Below, piece after piece: positions 38,849 to 50,979 of a DNA stretch of 64,000 nt. The position numbers and the translations under genes are program-made. The notes beneath the pieces were generated by a model. The model saw only the letters and a list, made by a program, of their open reading frames with translations, was not told where the DNA came from and made no database searches. Positions within the stretch are counted from its first letter, which is position 1; each line of letters begins with the position of its first letter. The DNA is from Clarkia xantiana subsp. parviflora. Taxonomy: Eukaryota; Streptophyta; Magnoliopsida; Myrtales; Onagraceae. The DNA is taken from NCBI GenBank assembly GCA_036873135.1, contig JAPTYO010000007.1:10460763-10524762 (forward strand), given 5' to 3'.

Positions 38849-39900
38849 ATGATGATAACCATTATGATATCGGGTTATATTTAGTTTTTGAAATATTACT
38901 TTAAAGCCTATATGCATGACTTTATGGTTAGTTTCTAATCACCAAAGTGATTGAACTAGAATGATATTGTTATGCATGGATGAGGCATTTACGACGATCA
39001 TGATGATAACCATTATGATATCGGGTTATATTTAGTTTTTGAAATATTACTTTAAAGCCTATATGCATGACTTTATGGTTAGTTTCTAATCACCAAAGTG
39101 ATTAAACTAGAATGATAAGGTTTATGGTTTAATGAGACATTACTATCAGCATGACTTTATGGTTAGTTTCTAGTCACCAAAGTGACAGAACTAGAATGTG
39201 TTATCGTGCGTAAAGAAAATAAATTATTATATGCATGAACATATAATTTAAGTAGGTTATTGTCACCAAAGTGGCTAATCTATAATGTTTATTTGTTCAT
39301 GTGTATAATACAATAGTAATGTCTAAAGAAAGATCAATAATTATGTGCATGAACTTGTATTTGAAGTAGGTTATTGCCACCAAAGTGACTAATCTAGAAT
39401 GTTTATTTGTTTCGTGCATATAATACAATTGCCATTTATCCACTATAATGATGAAATGCCTATTACTGTTTACAAGTGGATAAATTGACGTTTACATGTT
39501 ACTAGAATTTTAGGATTTGCCCAAAGGTGAATCGCTTTCTATAACTTGTAAACATGATGGGATAATTAAGATCTTTTGGTTATGTATATTTGTATATCCA
39601 AAGATAACTTGTATATTTAACCGAAGATTTTCTTTAATTGTCCAATAATGTTATGGAATTGAATTAAGATTCGTGTATTATAGCTGTTGCCCAAAGGTCG
39701 GTTATAATATATACTTTGATAATTTCCAAATAATGTTATGGCATTTAATTAAGATTAGTGTATTATAGTCGTTGCCCAAAGGTCGATTATAATATACTCT
39801 TATTGATTATCTGAATCTATAATAGCTTATTTTCTAATTGGCATTTACTTAATAGTATATTATAGTTGTTGCCCAAAGGTCGATTATGATATACTTTAAA
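38849..39900 (+). repeat. Motif repeats in the leader part of the LTR element
   Basis: A unit of about 120 bp occurs twice at a 151-bp period (38850-38969, 39001-39119), with a partial third at 39149. Its core TCACCAAAGTG recurs around 39251 and 39367. A second family with core TTGCCCAAAGGT recurs at about 39517, 39688, 39771 and 39868. No reading frame runs through the block, so it looks like non-coding RNA-level repetition or replication-slippage expansion. Confidence 0.8.
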
Positions 39901-42665
39901 TGTTAGCTGGTTCTTATTAGCTTATTTTATGAATAAGCAAGTATGTAATTTGCAGTTATTATAGTTAATTCGCATGTACGTTCTGTTATTGTGTTTAATA
40001 GGTTTGACTTTCTAAACCGTGTAAGTCAGGTTCCACTAAAGTTACTAGGTCCTGACTTAACACAATTAAACAGTATCCTTACGGGTAAACAACTTAAGTA
40101 GAAAGTCAAATCATAAAGTATAAACACGATACAACAGAGTAAATATTAAGTTTATGCGAATAATATTGTCTTATTCCACAAACAGTAAAGAAAGAAAATT
40201 ATGAAGTTTTGTGGATGAAAGTACAAGTTATGTAATAAGTCACTCGTATGTACAAACCTACAATCATTAAGATTTGAGCTGTAGAGTTTGTAGAAGTTTG
40301 AGTTGACTAATTTATGGAGCAAGATTAAAGACCTTAAGGATGACTAGAGATAACTCAATATTTATGAGAGCACTTTAAAGTGTTCATTAAGTGATATTGA
40401 GTTAGCTCGTATGTTATGAAGAACAAGAAAGTCACATGTCAACCATGCATAAAGGAGTGCTACTAAAAGGTTAGTGCAATAGTTTTTCATGCATGAATAA
40501 AATGCAATATTTCGTATATCTCGCTTATTGCATGATTATTTATACGGAAAATTAATAAGTGTCAAGAATAGGGGGATAATTGTATATATTCTTGCACTTA
40601 TGAATTTAAGCTTATTAGTGTTATTCATGTCATGACTATATCTGTTTGCTGGGTGATTTTTCTTGATGGAAAGTAAGCAATTAGATAGAAACGTGAAAAC
40701 TTATAATGTCTTTATGTGTGGTGACTTTATGAGAAATGTATAGAAGTATGATATGATTTTTAGTTCATTAATAAGCCTTCTTAATAGAACATGTCATACA
40801 TTTATGAAAATAGTATTGTGGGAAATATAATCGGACTTTGAAAGTTACAGTTAAGAGTTAGACAAGTAAATCTTCTTTACCCATTAATGACATTAAGTTG
40901 TGGGTGTATGAGTTAAGTCTGAGATCCCATAAAGGCAGTTCCAACCTCTAAATGATCCGTGCGTTGGAAGGGAGCTTGGTTAAGACACCGTTATGTTTGA
41001 GGTTGTCTAATAAAAGTAAAGTAAATGTTTATGATCCACATTAAAGAACGGATTCTTGAATGAAATGTTTACTTTAGAGTAACATTAAAAGATCCAAAGG
41101 GTATAAAGACTTACTTTCTTAACTGAAGTCCGAAAATTGTAGAAACCAGTTATGTTAATATTAAGAATGATGAAATTAGTGGGAGTGTCTGAATAATAAG
41201 ATGTGGATATTAAGGTAAATGATAGACATTGTCTATCTGTATGAATACATTATTCACATGGATTAGAATATAGTTCCATCAGTTGAATCAAAATTTCAAC
41301 ATAAGGGATAATGTTCGAAAGACATGATACTCCATAAAGAAAGAAAAGTATAATCCTCTTATAAAGTTAAACCATTTAGAATGACATTACAAAAACTTGT
41401 TATTTTGGAAGTTGGTTTACTTGTAAGACTTAGATGGTAGTAAATATTTTTTCGGTTTCATTCTCACGGTATATTATGTTATGAAGTTTATATTTCTCAA
41501 TTAATGAATTGTCATTTTAGAAATCAATTTATAGGATAAAATAAATGTTTCCCACGAATGGTTTAGTAAGTTACTTTACAGCCGTATGAACCGTAAGATT
41601 AGTGGGAGTATGTAGATATTTTACCTGTATAATTGATTATATTTTGCTCACATTTAAATGATTATTTATTATGATTCTCTCTGAAGTTAAGATGAAAGTT
41701 AATGTGAGAGACAATTTCTGCGACCAAGATTAAATTAAAATTTTAATCTAGTCACAATTACAGTTGGATTGTTTCATAAAGCTCACATTGAAATGATCTT
41801 AAAGACGGAGTATAATTCAAGAATGCTGCAAATAAATTCATAATGCACCTACAAGAACATGTGAATGCATTTATGTTCGTGTAGATTCAGATTTAAGGGA
41901 TATCGTGACAGTTGAAAGTCCACTTTCAATTATTTGTTCCTTTTATGTGTTGGAGCAATATTATAGAAAAGTGGTAATTATCTGTCGTTATCAATAATGT
42001 AAAGTAAGGTTTTTTAGCATGTTTTATCATGCATTAAGAACCGTGGGACTTATTTCAGGGCTTGAGGTTTTCGACACCATTACCAAGTCGCTGGAAAATT
42101 TATCGTAATAACGCCACAGTTATTTCTTTGTCAAAACGACAAGAATTAAAAAGGTGCAAACTTATGGAATGAAAGTTTATTGTCGTTAAGAAGAAAGTTC
42201 AGAAACAAGAGTGTCTGTCAGCATAATGGCCAAGCTGACAATGATGTATTTAAATGAATGTTTACAACTAATGACATTAAAGAAGCATGTAAATAATGGG
42301 TCTTAGTTGTAAAGCTGATGATGATGATGTTTGACACTCTGAGCTCAATGATATGTTTCTGACTCCAATGTTTTCCTGTTAATTATGATTGTGTACACAT
42401 AAAGTTTATGACAACGGGAAAACCTTATGCAAAGCCTTACTCGGACCCTAATGTGTTTATATATATTACTTACAGGCTTATGTTTGATAAGATGTAACTG
42501 TCGTGGTATATGGAAGGGAGTATGCTGCTTAAATAAGTGTATGACCGCCATAACCCGCATTTACAGATTATTGAATGTAAGTGATTATGATGAACGAAAA
42601 GATTATATTTTACGCGCGCCTTATGTTATTCCATAAAGATGTAAGACTTATGTGATTATCTGGCC

Positions 42666-42676
42666 AAGTGGGAGAA
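42666..42676 (+). other. Polypurine tract
   Basis: AAGTGGGAGAA directly precedes the 3' LTR, matching the usual Copia CCAAGTGGGAGA tract. Confidence 0.85.
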
Positions 42677-43106
42677 TGTAAGAATATATATTTAATGTTA
42701 CAATATATATTCTAATTATGTGGCCAGATAATATTAATGAGTATAGATATATTGAATAATGTATTATATTATATTATATCAATATATATCTTTATGGTAT
42801 GATTTAATCTAGACCGTTCAATTGGTTACTTGATGGACGTACCAGATTAAAGGGTATAATATTATAAACGGTCATCTCTCCCTGCCAGTTATCGACACAG
42901 AGATTAAGAGCAGTTCTCCATCAACTGGTCTCTGATAGAAGGATGGACAAGGGAGAGAAGTAGAACCGTTCTACAGAGAAGCACATCGACAGTCTAAGAA
43001 GATCAGAGGAATAGAAATCAATTACCGGGTAAGTCATTCCTCTCTATATATTTTCCCTCATAAAGCATAATCAAGATCCTGGCAATTAGGGTTTGTAAAT
43101 CTAACA
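42677..43106 (+). repeat. 3' LTR
   Basis: 430 bp, the same length as the 5' LTR with about three substitutions (0.7 percent), followed by the GTTAT target duplication. Confidence 0.95.
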
Positions 43107-43651
43107 GTTATTACTATTGTTTTACACACAAAATGTTTTAGTTCAATTATGGGCATTAAGTTGTCCAAAAAATATTATGGGCAATAAAATTTTGTTTTTA
43201 TTACTGCCTATTTTTTAAGTCAAATGTACGCCAATGTTTAGTAACCGTGAACAGCTTTAATTCCCATTATGGCTGTATTTTATTTCCATTGTTAAACGTC
43301 AACGTTAATAATAATTAGAATTTTTGGCAAAAAATAGTAATAATTAGTATAATAAAATATCGTACTATATATAATATTGTTAAACCACAAAGGGCATGCA
43401 TGACATTATATAAATAGTACATGTAGAATTTGCTTAATATTTCCACACGACAGCACCCATATTTGTTTTCCTAAACAAAATATTGACCCGAAGGAAGTCA
43501 TACAACTTTTTATCCCCTTAAATCAACAAAAGATAAATATGTGAATCTAGCTAAAAGACACATTGACTAGTTCTCTCTTCTTCCTCATACCACATCCCAA
43601 CACAACACAACGCGATACCAACATTTATCGAACTATGTCCTAATACTTAAT

Positions 43652-45481
43652 TCATGGATGTCCTAGAAACATGGCTTTACAAACCAGAGAATGCTCCATC
43701 TCCATGGACAGCTTCAACCGCTCCGACAACTGCACCCCACATTCACCACCAACCCACTTGAAGCTCTGAATCAGCTGAGCTAGCCACAGCTCAACCGTGG
43801 CTAGCCCCATTGCCTTTCCGGGGCAAACCCTCCTTCCGGACCCGAACGGAGCCAACCGGAGGTCCGAACCCATGATCGGAACCTCCTCCTTCAAAAACCG
43901 CTCCGGCTTGAACTCATCCGGTTCGGTCCACACCTGCGGGTCGTGGGTTATAGCCCACATGTTAACCATGGCCGTGGTTCCAGCAGGGATGAAGTGAGTA
44001 CCAATAGATGTGTCATGGATAGCGAGCCGGGCCCACGACAGGAGAGGGCCAGGCGGGTGCATCCTTAGTGTTTCCTTAACGATACATTGGAGATAGGGAA
44101 GGTTAAGGAGGTCCGCGCCTGATACGGCTCGGCCACGGCCCACAACCCGATCGATCTCAAATCGAGCTTTTTCTTGGATATCTGGGTGAAGAACCATTCG
44201 GGCAAGTATCCATTCTAGTAGTATGGCTACTGTATCAGTACCTCTGAATATCATTTCCTACATAGAGAAAACGCATAATAATCATTTTATTTTCTCAATA
44301 TCTATATATAGTAAATACTATGATAGCAATCATTTGTTCTATATATAGCAAGTTTTCACCTCATACTTATAAGTTTATGGGCCAATTTCATTTTATGAAT
44401 ACAGTAGAACACTAAACACGACATGAATAAATGGACAACAATTATATTATAGTACTATAATATATATAATAGGGCATTAGCCTTGCTTCCTAGGGTTTTA
44501 AGTGAAAGATAGAAAACAACTTACCCAGAGTACAGCAACCATATCTGAGTCGCTGATTCTATTCTCCTTCTCCAAATCTAACAAAACGTCCACGAAATCA
44601 CCCGATTCATCGTCACATTTCCTACTTGTTTGATCCATCTTGTGTTGTTCGATGATCTTTCCGACGAACACATTAACCCTAGCCGCTAACTTTCTACACT
44701 TTTTCCTGACGCCTTGGCAATCAAGCCACCCCAGGATCGGAAAATGGTCGCTCCAGTTGAAAACTCCAAGCAGTTCATACCCTTCTTTAACCAGAGCATC
44801 AAGCTCAACTCCTTCTTCACCATTAAAATCATAGCAGACTCCAAACACACTCATCATCACATTATTCAGTGCCCCAAAATGTAATATCCTTCTAATTTCA
44901 ACCTCGCCGTAGCGGGACATTGTGTTTTCGATTTCCGCCACCATTCCAGCGGCGATTTTTTCTCTGAGGCGTCCGGAGGCCGCGATACGCCTAGGGCTGA
45001 AGAGGTGGGTGGCGGAGATTCGCCGCAGGTTACGCCAGTACTCGCCGTAGGGAGCGAACCCCATCGCGCGGTGGAAGAGGAGTTCGTATGCAGACTCCTT
45101 CACGGGGCGGTCGGCGAAGGCAGAGCTGTTAAGAAGCTCTCTCGCGGTTTCCGGGTCACTGGAGATGATGAAGCGAGTGAAGCCCACGGAGAAGGCCATC
45201 AGCTTCTTCGCGTTAAAAGCCGCCGCGAGCTTCTGCAGGATGCGGTGGGTCAGGCCGCGGCTGAAGGCAGAAGCGAGGCCGAGGAAGGGCAGACCGGAAG
45301 GGCCGGGGATGGGGACGGCGCGGTGGTGCGGCCGTGAGAGCGCCCAAGCGAGACCGCCCTGGGAGAGACAGAGAGCGAGTAGCGCTGCAGACAGGACGGC
45401 GAACGTGAATAGGTGAGCGCTGAGAATAGGTGGCCAAGATGTGGTGGGGACGATAAGAAAGGGATCGAGCTCCGACGACAT
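43652..45481 (-). CDS. Cytochrome P450, CYP78A family (KLUH/CYP78A5-like)
   Basis: A membrane-anchored P450 monooxygenase of 520 aa, the usual length. CYP78A5/KLUH-type enzymes promote organ and seed growth through an unidentified mobile signal; the substrate is not known and cannot be read here. Exons 45481-44525 and 44257-43652 are joined at a phase-0 GT-AG intron after VAVLW, the conserved CYP78A position. An N-terminal hydrophobic anchor (about residues 20-45) is followed by the proline hinge PIPGPSG. Later come [20 protein letters not shown], the I-helix oxygen-binding FRGTDT (about 323-328), KETLR (ExxR, 381-384), PERF (437-440) and heme-binding [10 protein letters not shown] with Cys near 464. 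All key residues are intact. The high GC of exon 1 gives long antisense frames that are not genes. Confidence 0.95.
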
Positions 45482-45602
45482 GGCTGGTATTTAAGATCTT
45501 TTAGGGAGTATAGAGAGGTAATAGCTGTAGAGAGACTCTTGTATCAATATGAAAAATGAAGAAGGTAGGAGTCGTTGAGAAACAACAATGTAATGAGGGC
45601 AC

Positions 45603-45610
45603 CTTTTATA
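45603..45610 (-). promoter_or_regulatory. TATA box of the CYP78A gene
   Basis: CTATAAAAGG on the minus strand about 120 bases upstream of the ATG at 45481; predicts a leader of roughly 90-95 bases. Confidence 0.65.
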
Positions 45611-45619
45611 GTGAATGAG

Positions 45620-47170
45620 GGAATATTTGTTCCTGATGGCAAAAAGATAAAAAATAAATTGTTCCGAACTTAATCACTATAATAAGATAATAAAAAATAA
45701 AAATCACTTAATCACTATGTTACCCTTTTAGTTCTGATTCCATTTCATTTTCTCCCCCACAACGTGTTAATAAAAAAAAAAAATCAACATTAGCATACAA
45801 GTTAATTATTTATAAAATAAACAAAAAATTTATGAATCTTTAAAATGTGAAATTTCTTGTAAAAGTTTAGTAGAAAGTAAGAAAGAGAAAATAAACGAAC
45901 AAATGTATTGGTGCTTGGTGGGACTCAATATCACTTTTATAAAAATTTCACTGAAAATTTCACATGCAACAAAAAAAAAAAAAAAACATAAAAAAGTAAC
46001 GACTTTTTAATTACAAATACATAAAATTATAAAATAGATTTAAATTATTTAACTAATATTATAATATCTAATGATGCGTATTTATTTGTTATGTTTTAAA
46101 ATTCAACCATTCAACTATAATATGACATAATATTAGGTTGGGCACAATTCAGTTTATTGTTGAACGTGAACTGAATTAAATTGTTAAACCAATTTTGTTT
46201 GGTTTTAGACTTAGAGTCTAAATTGTCTTATATAAAATTATAATATCTTATTTGGTTGTAAACTATTCATTAATAAGAATAACAAATTAACATAAACTAT
46301 TATCAAAATACTACATTATTTCAATAAATGTACATGGAGGAGAAGAGTATCATGGATATGTGTAGTGTAGTAGATACTTAAAGAAGAAGTGTGTCTTATT
46401 TGTCTAATTAGCCTGGTTAAACTGGTTTATATAGTATTATGATACAAAATTTGTAACCTTAGTTACAATTCCTAGGTTTATTTTGTTTTACATTTTTCCC
46501 CCAAAAGAACCAATATATTATATACCTAGTATGTATTCGAGGAATTTGTATTAAATTTGTGATAAATTATATTAGATCAACAAAACTAGTTTAATTCAGT
46601 TAGTTGCTAAACTGGTACATTCTATCTTAATCCTAAATTGTTGTTTTTTTTTTTGTCATTCTAAACTGCATTATTTAATTATAGAAAATTTAGTTTGCTT
46701 ATGAAACATGTTCGATTGAATTGTTTCTTAACCAATTCAGTTTGGTTCATTACCAATCTAATTCGACCGAACTAGTTTATACGCTCCAAGATTTGGATTT
46801 AAAAACTTTAGAATTATTAATTTTAAATTTGAAACAATTAGTCTCGTTAAATGTTATTATTTGAAGTAATAATGTAGAATTTCGGCCAAAAAATGTAATA
46901 AGGTAGAATTATATTTCTTTACCTTTAGATAAGACTTACAATTTATTAGGTCTATATATTGAATACATATAAATCACTTTAATTTGTGAAATATAATAAC
47001 TGATCAATAGAATATATAGGAAATATATATGATTGGGCAAACTTGTCAATTTCCAAAAATATTCACCAAAATAATTGATCTATATAACTCAAAATCAAAT
47101 ACATAAATAATAAGCTGCAAGTTTAAGTTACCAATTATACCCATGTATATGCGAATGTCATTCACGTATA
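45620..47170. other. AT-rich region upstream of the CYP78A gene
   Basis: No gene. At about 46135-46790 there are opposed GAACTGAATTAAA / AATTCAGTTTGGTT-type motifs that resemble a decayed hAT-like element, but no ends or target duplication could be fixed. Confidence 0.45.
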
Positions 47171-48192
47171 TTGTTGTACCCAATCTCAATCGCATACTCT
47201 TTGTCGAGATTAAAGATTTTGAATTAACATAAAAAAAATAAAAAAATCTACGTAATTAGTTTAATTAAGTATGCACGTGACTGAGAGATGCGTACGTATA
47301 ACCGTTAAGATAGCGGTCTAGAGTACGTACAATATTTTTCCATTCTCAAGGTCTCAGCAGTGTTTGAACCCCTGACATTGGTTAGGGGATGCAACGCTGA
47401 ACTGCTACACCATATTATATGGTTTTCTTTATGCATATTCATGGTGTAAGACTATCGAACATATTTATGATATTTGTTTCCTAACATATGTAAATTTATA
47501 AACAATTATAGTCATTCAAATATATATATTTACGCATCTTACTTAAGATATGTAAATTCATTTGTAGTATGTATTTTTCCATATTTACACATTATACTTC
47601 CTTGTATTGTAACATATTTACACATCCTAATTTTTATCATTTCAACATATGTAGACACATAAAAAGAAATATGCATTCTAAAAATCGATCAAGTTTTTTT
47701 TTTTTCTTTACGAATTGCAATTATATATGCATCATTCTTACTAGCATTTTAAACTTATGTATATAATATAAACAGTATAAAGAAATTGAGATATATTACC
47801 TTAGTTTGTATGAGATTTCTTCGTTGAAATGGGTGTGGTAGTGGAATTACATGTATTTTGGATGAATCTGTTGGAGGCATATCGCGTTGAATGATTGAGA
47901 AAGGAACGCGAAAATGTTGTTTGCAGGAGCATATGTATTTGTAGAACCTTCATACATGATTGAAAGTCGTGTACGATTGCTACGTAGCGTGTTAAATACG
48001 CGTTGTCAGAATGACTACAACACGTTGTTAGATGACAATACGCGACTGTCAGTCATTGACCGTTATCTTAACGGTCATATGTAACTCTCAATCTTGTATG
48101 TACTTAATTAACCTAATTACAGACTTTTTGTTCTTTTAACCAAAATCTATAATCTCGACGAAGATTATGCGATTGGAGGTCATGGACAACAA
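47171..48192. mobile_element. Long-TIR DNA element (Mutator-like, tentative)
   Basis: About 150-160 bp at each end are inverted copies. The left arm starts TTGTTGTACC and contains CAATCGCAT, GTCGAGATTA, TTAATTAAGTA and ACCGTTAAGATA; all recur inverted in the right arm (48035-48192). The right arm ends ACAACAA. No matching target duplication was seen, so the boundary and class are uncertain. A tRNA-like stretch lies at about 47345-47415. Confidence 0.6.
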
Positions 48193-48912
48193 CATCAGGG
48201 AATAGCATTCCAGTATATAGGTATATTGATAACTTAAATTTGCAGCCAGTTGTTTCTATATATAAGTTCCACTAAATGGATATTTGAGTGAAAATTCCAA
48301 TTTCTATCACATTAAATGAAATTATTATTAATAAATGTTAGGAATTGAAGTACAAAAGTAAAGCAAATAAATGTGTTGTTCAGTTGTTTATATAAATTAT
48401 TAATAATGAAATCTATTATTAGTAATAACGAAAGGGATCATTGATCAAATATATGATGGATGAATCATGGCTCTTTGTGCGCAGTTTCATAATATTTTTT
48501 TGAAAAGAAATAAAACTTTTCATCTATAAGCGCAGTTTCTTTTCATCGTATCTTTAAAAATTCATAATGAGAACATATTCCAGATCTTAAATATATTCAT
48601 ATTCATATTCACTCAATTAATAATAACATTAAAAAAGAGGACCACACTTTTTAACTGTCGGGGTTCAAAATACGATTAGACCCAGTCTAATACTTATATG
48701 TTTTTATTAATAAAGTCAGACCAATATAAAATTATTATCGTGTAAATAAGTGTGGAATAAATATAAAAATTGGTGATACTGAAAAGAGGCCCAATCCAAA
48801 TTCAATCAAAATGAATTATAAGTATGATGATTAGCCAAAAGGTTGGTAGTTGAGTAGTAGTTGTATGAGTATCGGGGAAATTAATTACATCACATGGCGT
48901 TAACTGAAACAA

Positions 48913-49104
48913 TTAGGGAGCTGCAGCAGTGACTGGGTCCCGAGTGAGCCGACCCGACCCGAATGAAGACAGTGGCGCCGACACTAGACTAGGGTTTCCA
49001 GATTTCTTGGGGACAGCCAAATCTTTCCGCGGTTCTTTATCTGCATTGCACACAGGATTTGATTTGCTGAGGCTATCTAGGCTATGCATGCATCTGACAG
49101 GCAA
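48913..49104 (-). CDS. Possible last exon of a small unknown gene
   Basis: On the minus strand an acceptor-like TGTGTGCAATGCAG (about 49045) is followed by an open stretch encoding KEPRKDLAVPKKSGNPSLVS and APLSSFGSGRLTRDPVTAAAP before a stop. Its GC content is well above the surrounding sequence. A possible upstream exon around 49150-49200 (ATGCAGAAGAAG...) does not join in frame by the simplest splice. I do not recognise the protein; it may instead be a chance open frame in a GC island. Confidence 0.33.
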   Translation of the reverse strand: MPVRCMHSLDSLSKSNPVCNADKEPRKDLAVPKKSGNPSLVSAPLSSFGSGRLTRDPVTAAAP

Positions 49105-49476
49105 GGAGAGAGAGAGAGATATGATCGATCTATACCAATTCTAGACTTCTCTTCATCATCGTCTTCTTCTGCATTACAATGAATGATGCATTGGTTTGGT
49201 TTGCTTGCAGGAAGTGAGAAAAGATATTCTCTGCTCAATAGATAGATAGATACAGGAGGAAAAATAGATCATCAAGCAACGACGTGTCAGTCAGGACTTA
49301 ATTAGTTATGACCGCTAGAGAGAGGCTAATGTAATTAAGCCTATACTATATAGCTAGCCTACGGATCAGACAACCAACCACCCTCTCCTCTCCGTTCCCT
49401 CTTATAGTGTCTGTAACATAATTAATTAGTTAAATAATACACGTTATATAGCCTAGCTTGGATTCCAACTTTCTTC

Positions 49477-49723
49477 TACTGCTGGTATTTCGTGCGGGTC
49501 GTGTCTATTCGTGTCGTGCTAGCTTCGTGTCGTATTCTGGGGTTAGTCCAAACTCAGCCCAATATGAAAAATCAACATGAAAAATCTAGAATAAATTAAA
49601 TAAAAATATAAAAAAAATTAAAATTAATGTGCTATATCGTGTTATCAATATAAAACTCAAACCCGTACTTTTCGTGTCGTGCTCGTGTCGGCCCATCATA
49701 CCGGACCCAAACTGCAAGCCCTA
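49477..49723. mobile_element. hAT-type MITE (247 bp)
   Basis: The ends TACTGCTGGTATTTCG and, inverted, TAGGGCTTGCAGTTTG are hAT-like. An exact 8-bp duplication CTTTCTTC flanks them (49469-49476, 49724-49731). Subterminal CGTGTCGTG / CACGAGCACGACACG motifs are typical of this plant MITE group. The 68-aa frame at 49629 lies partly within it and is not a gene. Confidence 0.9.
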
Positions 49724-50432
49724 CTTTCTTCCCTTCACATTATGGCGGAATTATACATTCTGCAGAGCCCGTAGATTAAGGATTTACGTTCCGAAATTGT
49801 GTCCCAACCCGTTTAAGCGGGACTTTCATTTCTAGTTCAGATTTGGGTTTTTTAGGGAAGGGTCTGAGTGCCGTGTGTATCCAGAATTTAGATAATGGAG
49901 GTGCATTTTAACATGCTCTAAAAACAGTTTAATAAACTAGTCGTATAATTTTTCAGACGGAATATTGTGAGATTATGCCATCTATTTGAATAAAGTCCGA
50001 ATCTAATTAGTTCATAGGCCTACTGAAAGTTTCATGCACTTGAAGTTTATGTCGTATGATTAAAATGAAACTTGTTGATCTTATGTACTACTAATCTATT
50101 TTTTACATCTGAATGTGAAAAATGGGGTTTTCTTTTCATCTTCACTCAAACTTGGGCAGTTCATTAGGATCATGGCATGTTATCAATTATTCGTTTATCA
50201 AATTAGTTGGAATAATTAGTAAAACCACTTCCATTTATACAAACAAATTAAATATGAATCTTGATGACGATTATGCTATAGAAATTGTCTCAACGTTAAC
50301 ACTTCGATTCGAAATTACAGTAATAATTAAACAAAATTGTTCCAGAAACCTTATTATATATATATACTTCTTAATATCATATGGGCTACACCATTAAAAA
50401 GAAAAATTACTTCGTAGCATCGAACCAACGTG

Positions 50433-50540
50433 TGTGGTTATGAGTTGGTGCTTCTTCAAACCAACCAGTATATGACATGTAATTAATATATGAACATATG
50501 TGATATATTAATTAGCTGAAGGGCACCAACTCATAACCAC
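50433..50540. ncRNA. Hairpin locus, candidate miRNA or mini-MITE
   Basis: The arms TGTGGTTATGAGTTGGTGC (50433-50451) and its perfect inverse at 50522-50540 are separated by about 70 bases. Pairing continues inward after a small bulge (TTCA with TGAA). An imperfect stem of about 24 bp with an AT-rich loop is the size of a plant miRNA precursor. I recognise no known miRNA in either arm, and a small transposon remnant is an equally good explanation. Confidence 0.4.
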
Positions 50541-50979
50541 ATGATAGCTTGGTATTAGAGAATAATTTCTCCAATTTAAAGAACTTACTTTAGATTGCTA
50601 GAAAGTTTTAAACGCAAGCTAGCTATTTCAATAGTTTCACGGTTTCACCATTCGGGAATAATTACTTTATAATAAAAAAATTGCTATATTTATAACATTA
50701 ATTCTGACCGTGAAATATATTCAGACACAACTATACTTAATAATAATGGTGAGAACTAATTCCCTTCCTATGGTCAAATGTGCAGAGAATAAACGGAGGG
50801 CCCACAAGCATCCTCTAATCTACACTTTAGATTCACTTATAGATTAGACTAGACTAACACACTACTACTACTAGACTAGCTGGTGCTGCCTCTGACGTGT
50901 GCCAGCCAGTAGTTATGATTTATGACTTCTTTTCTTCTTTTCCTTTCCTGTTTTACGAGAAAAAGCAGTGATATTTTAA

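Larger units (their letters stand above)
37153..43106 (+). mobile_element. Young Copia-type LTR retrotransposon without intact proteins
   Basis: Two 430-bp LTRs (37153-37582 and 42677-43106) start TGTAAGAATA and end AATCTAACA. They differ at only three positions I can find. An exact 5-bp target duplication, GTTAT, flanks the element (37148-37152, 43107-43111). A tRNA-Met-type primer site follows the left LTR and a polypurine tract precedes the right one. The 5.09-kb interior has no frame longer than about 70 codons. Near 42219 a QHNGQA-like stretch and downstream sequence look like broken Copia integrase, but everything is frameshifted. The element was therefore probably moved by proteins from another copy. 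Confidence 0.93.

Noticed and set aside
45005..45437. Long antisense frames over CYP78A exon 1
   Set aside because: They are shadows of a GC-rich coding exon; the P450 frame has all family motifs.
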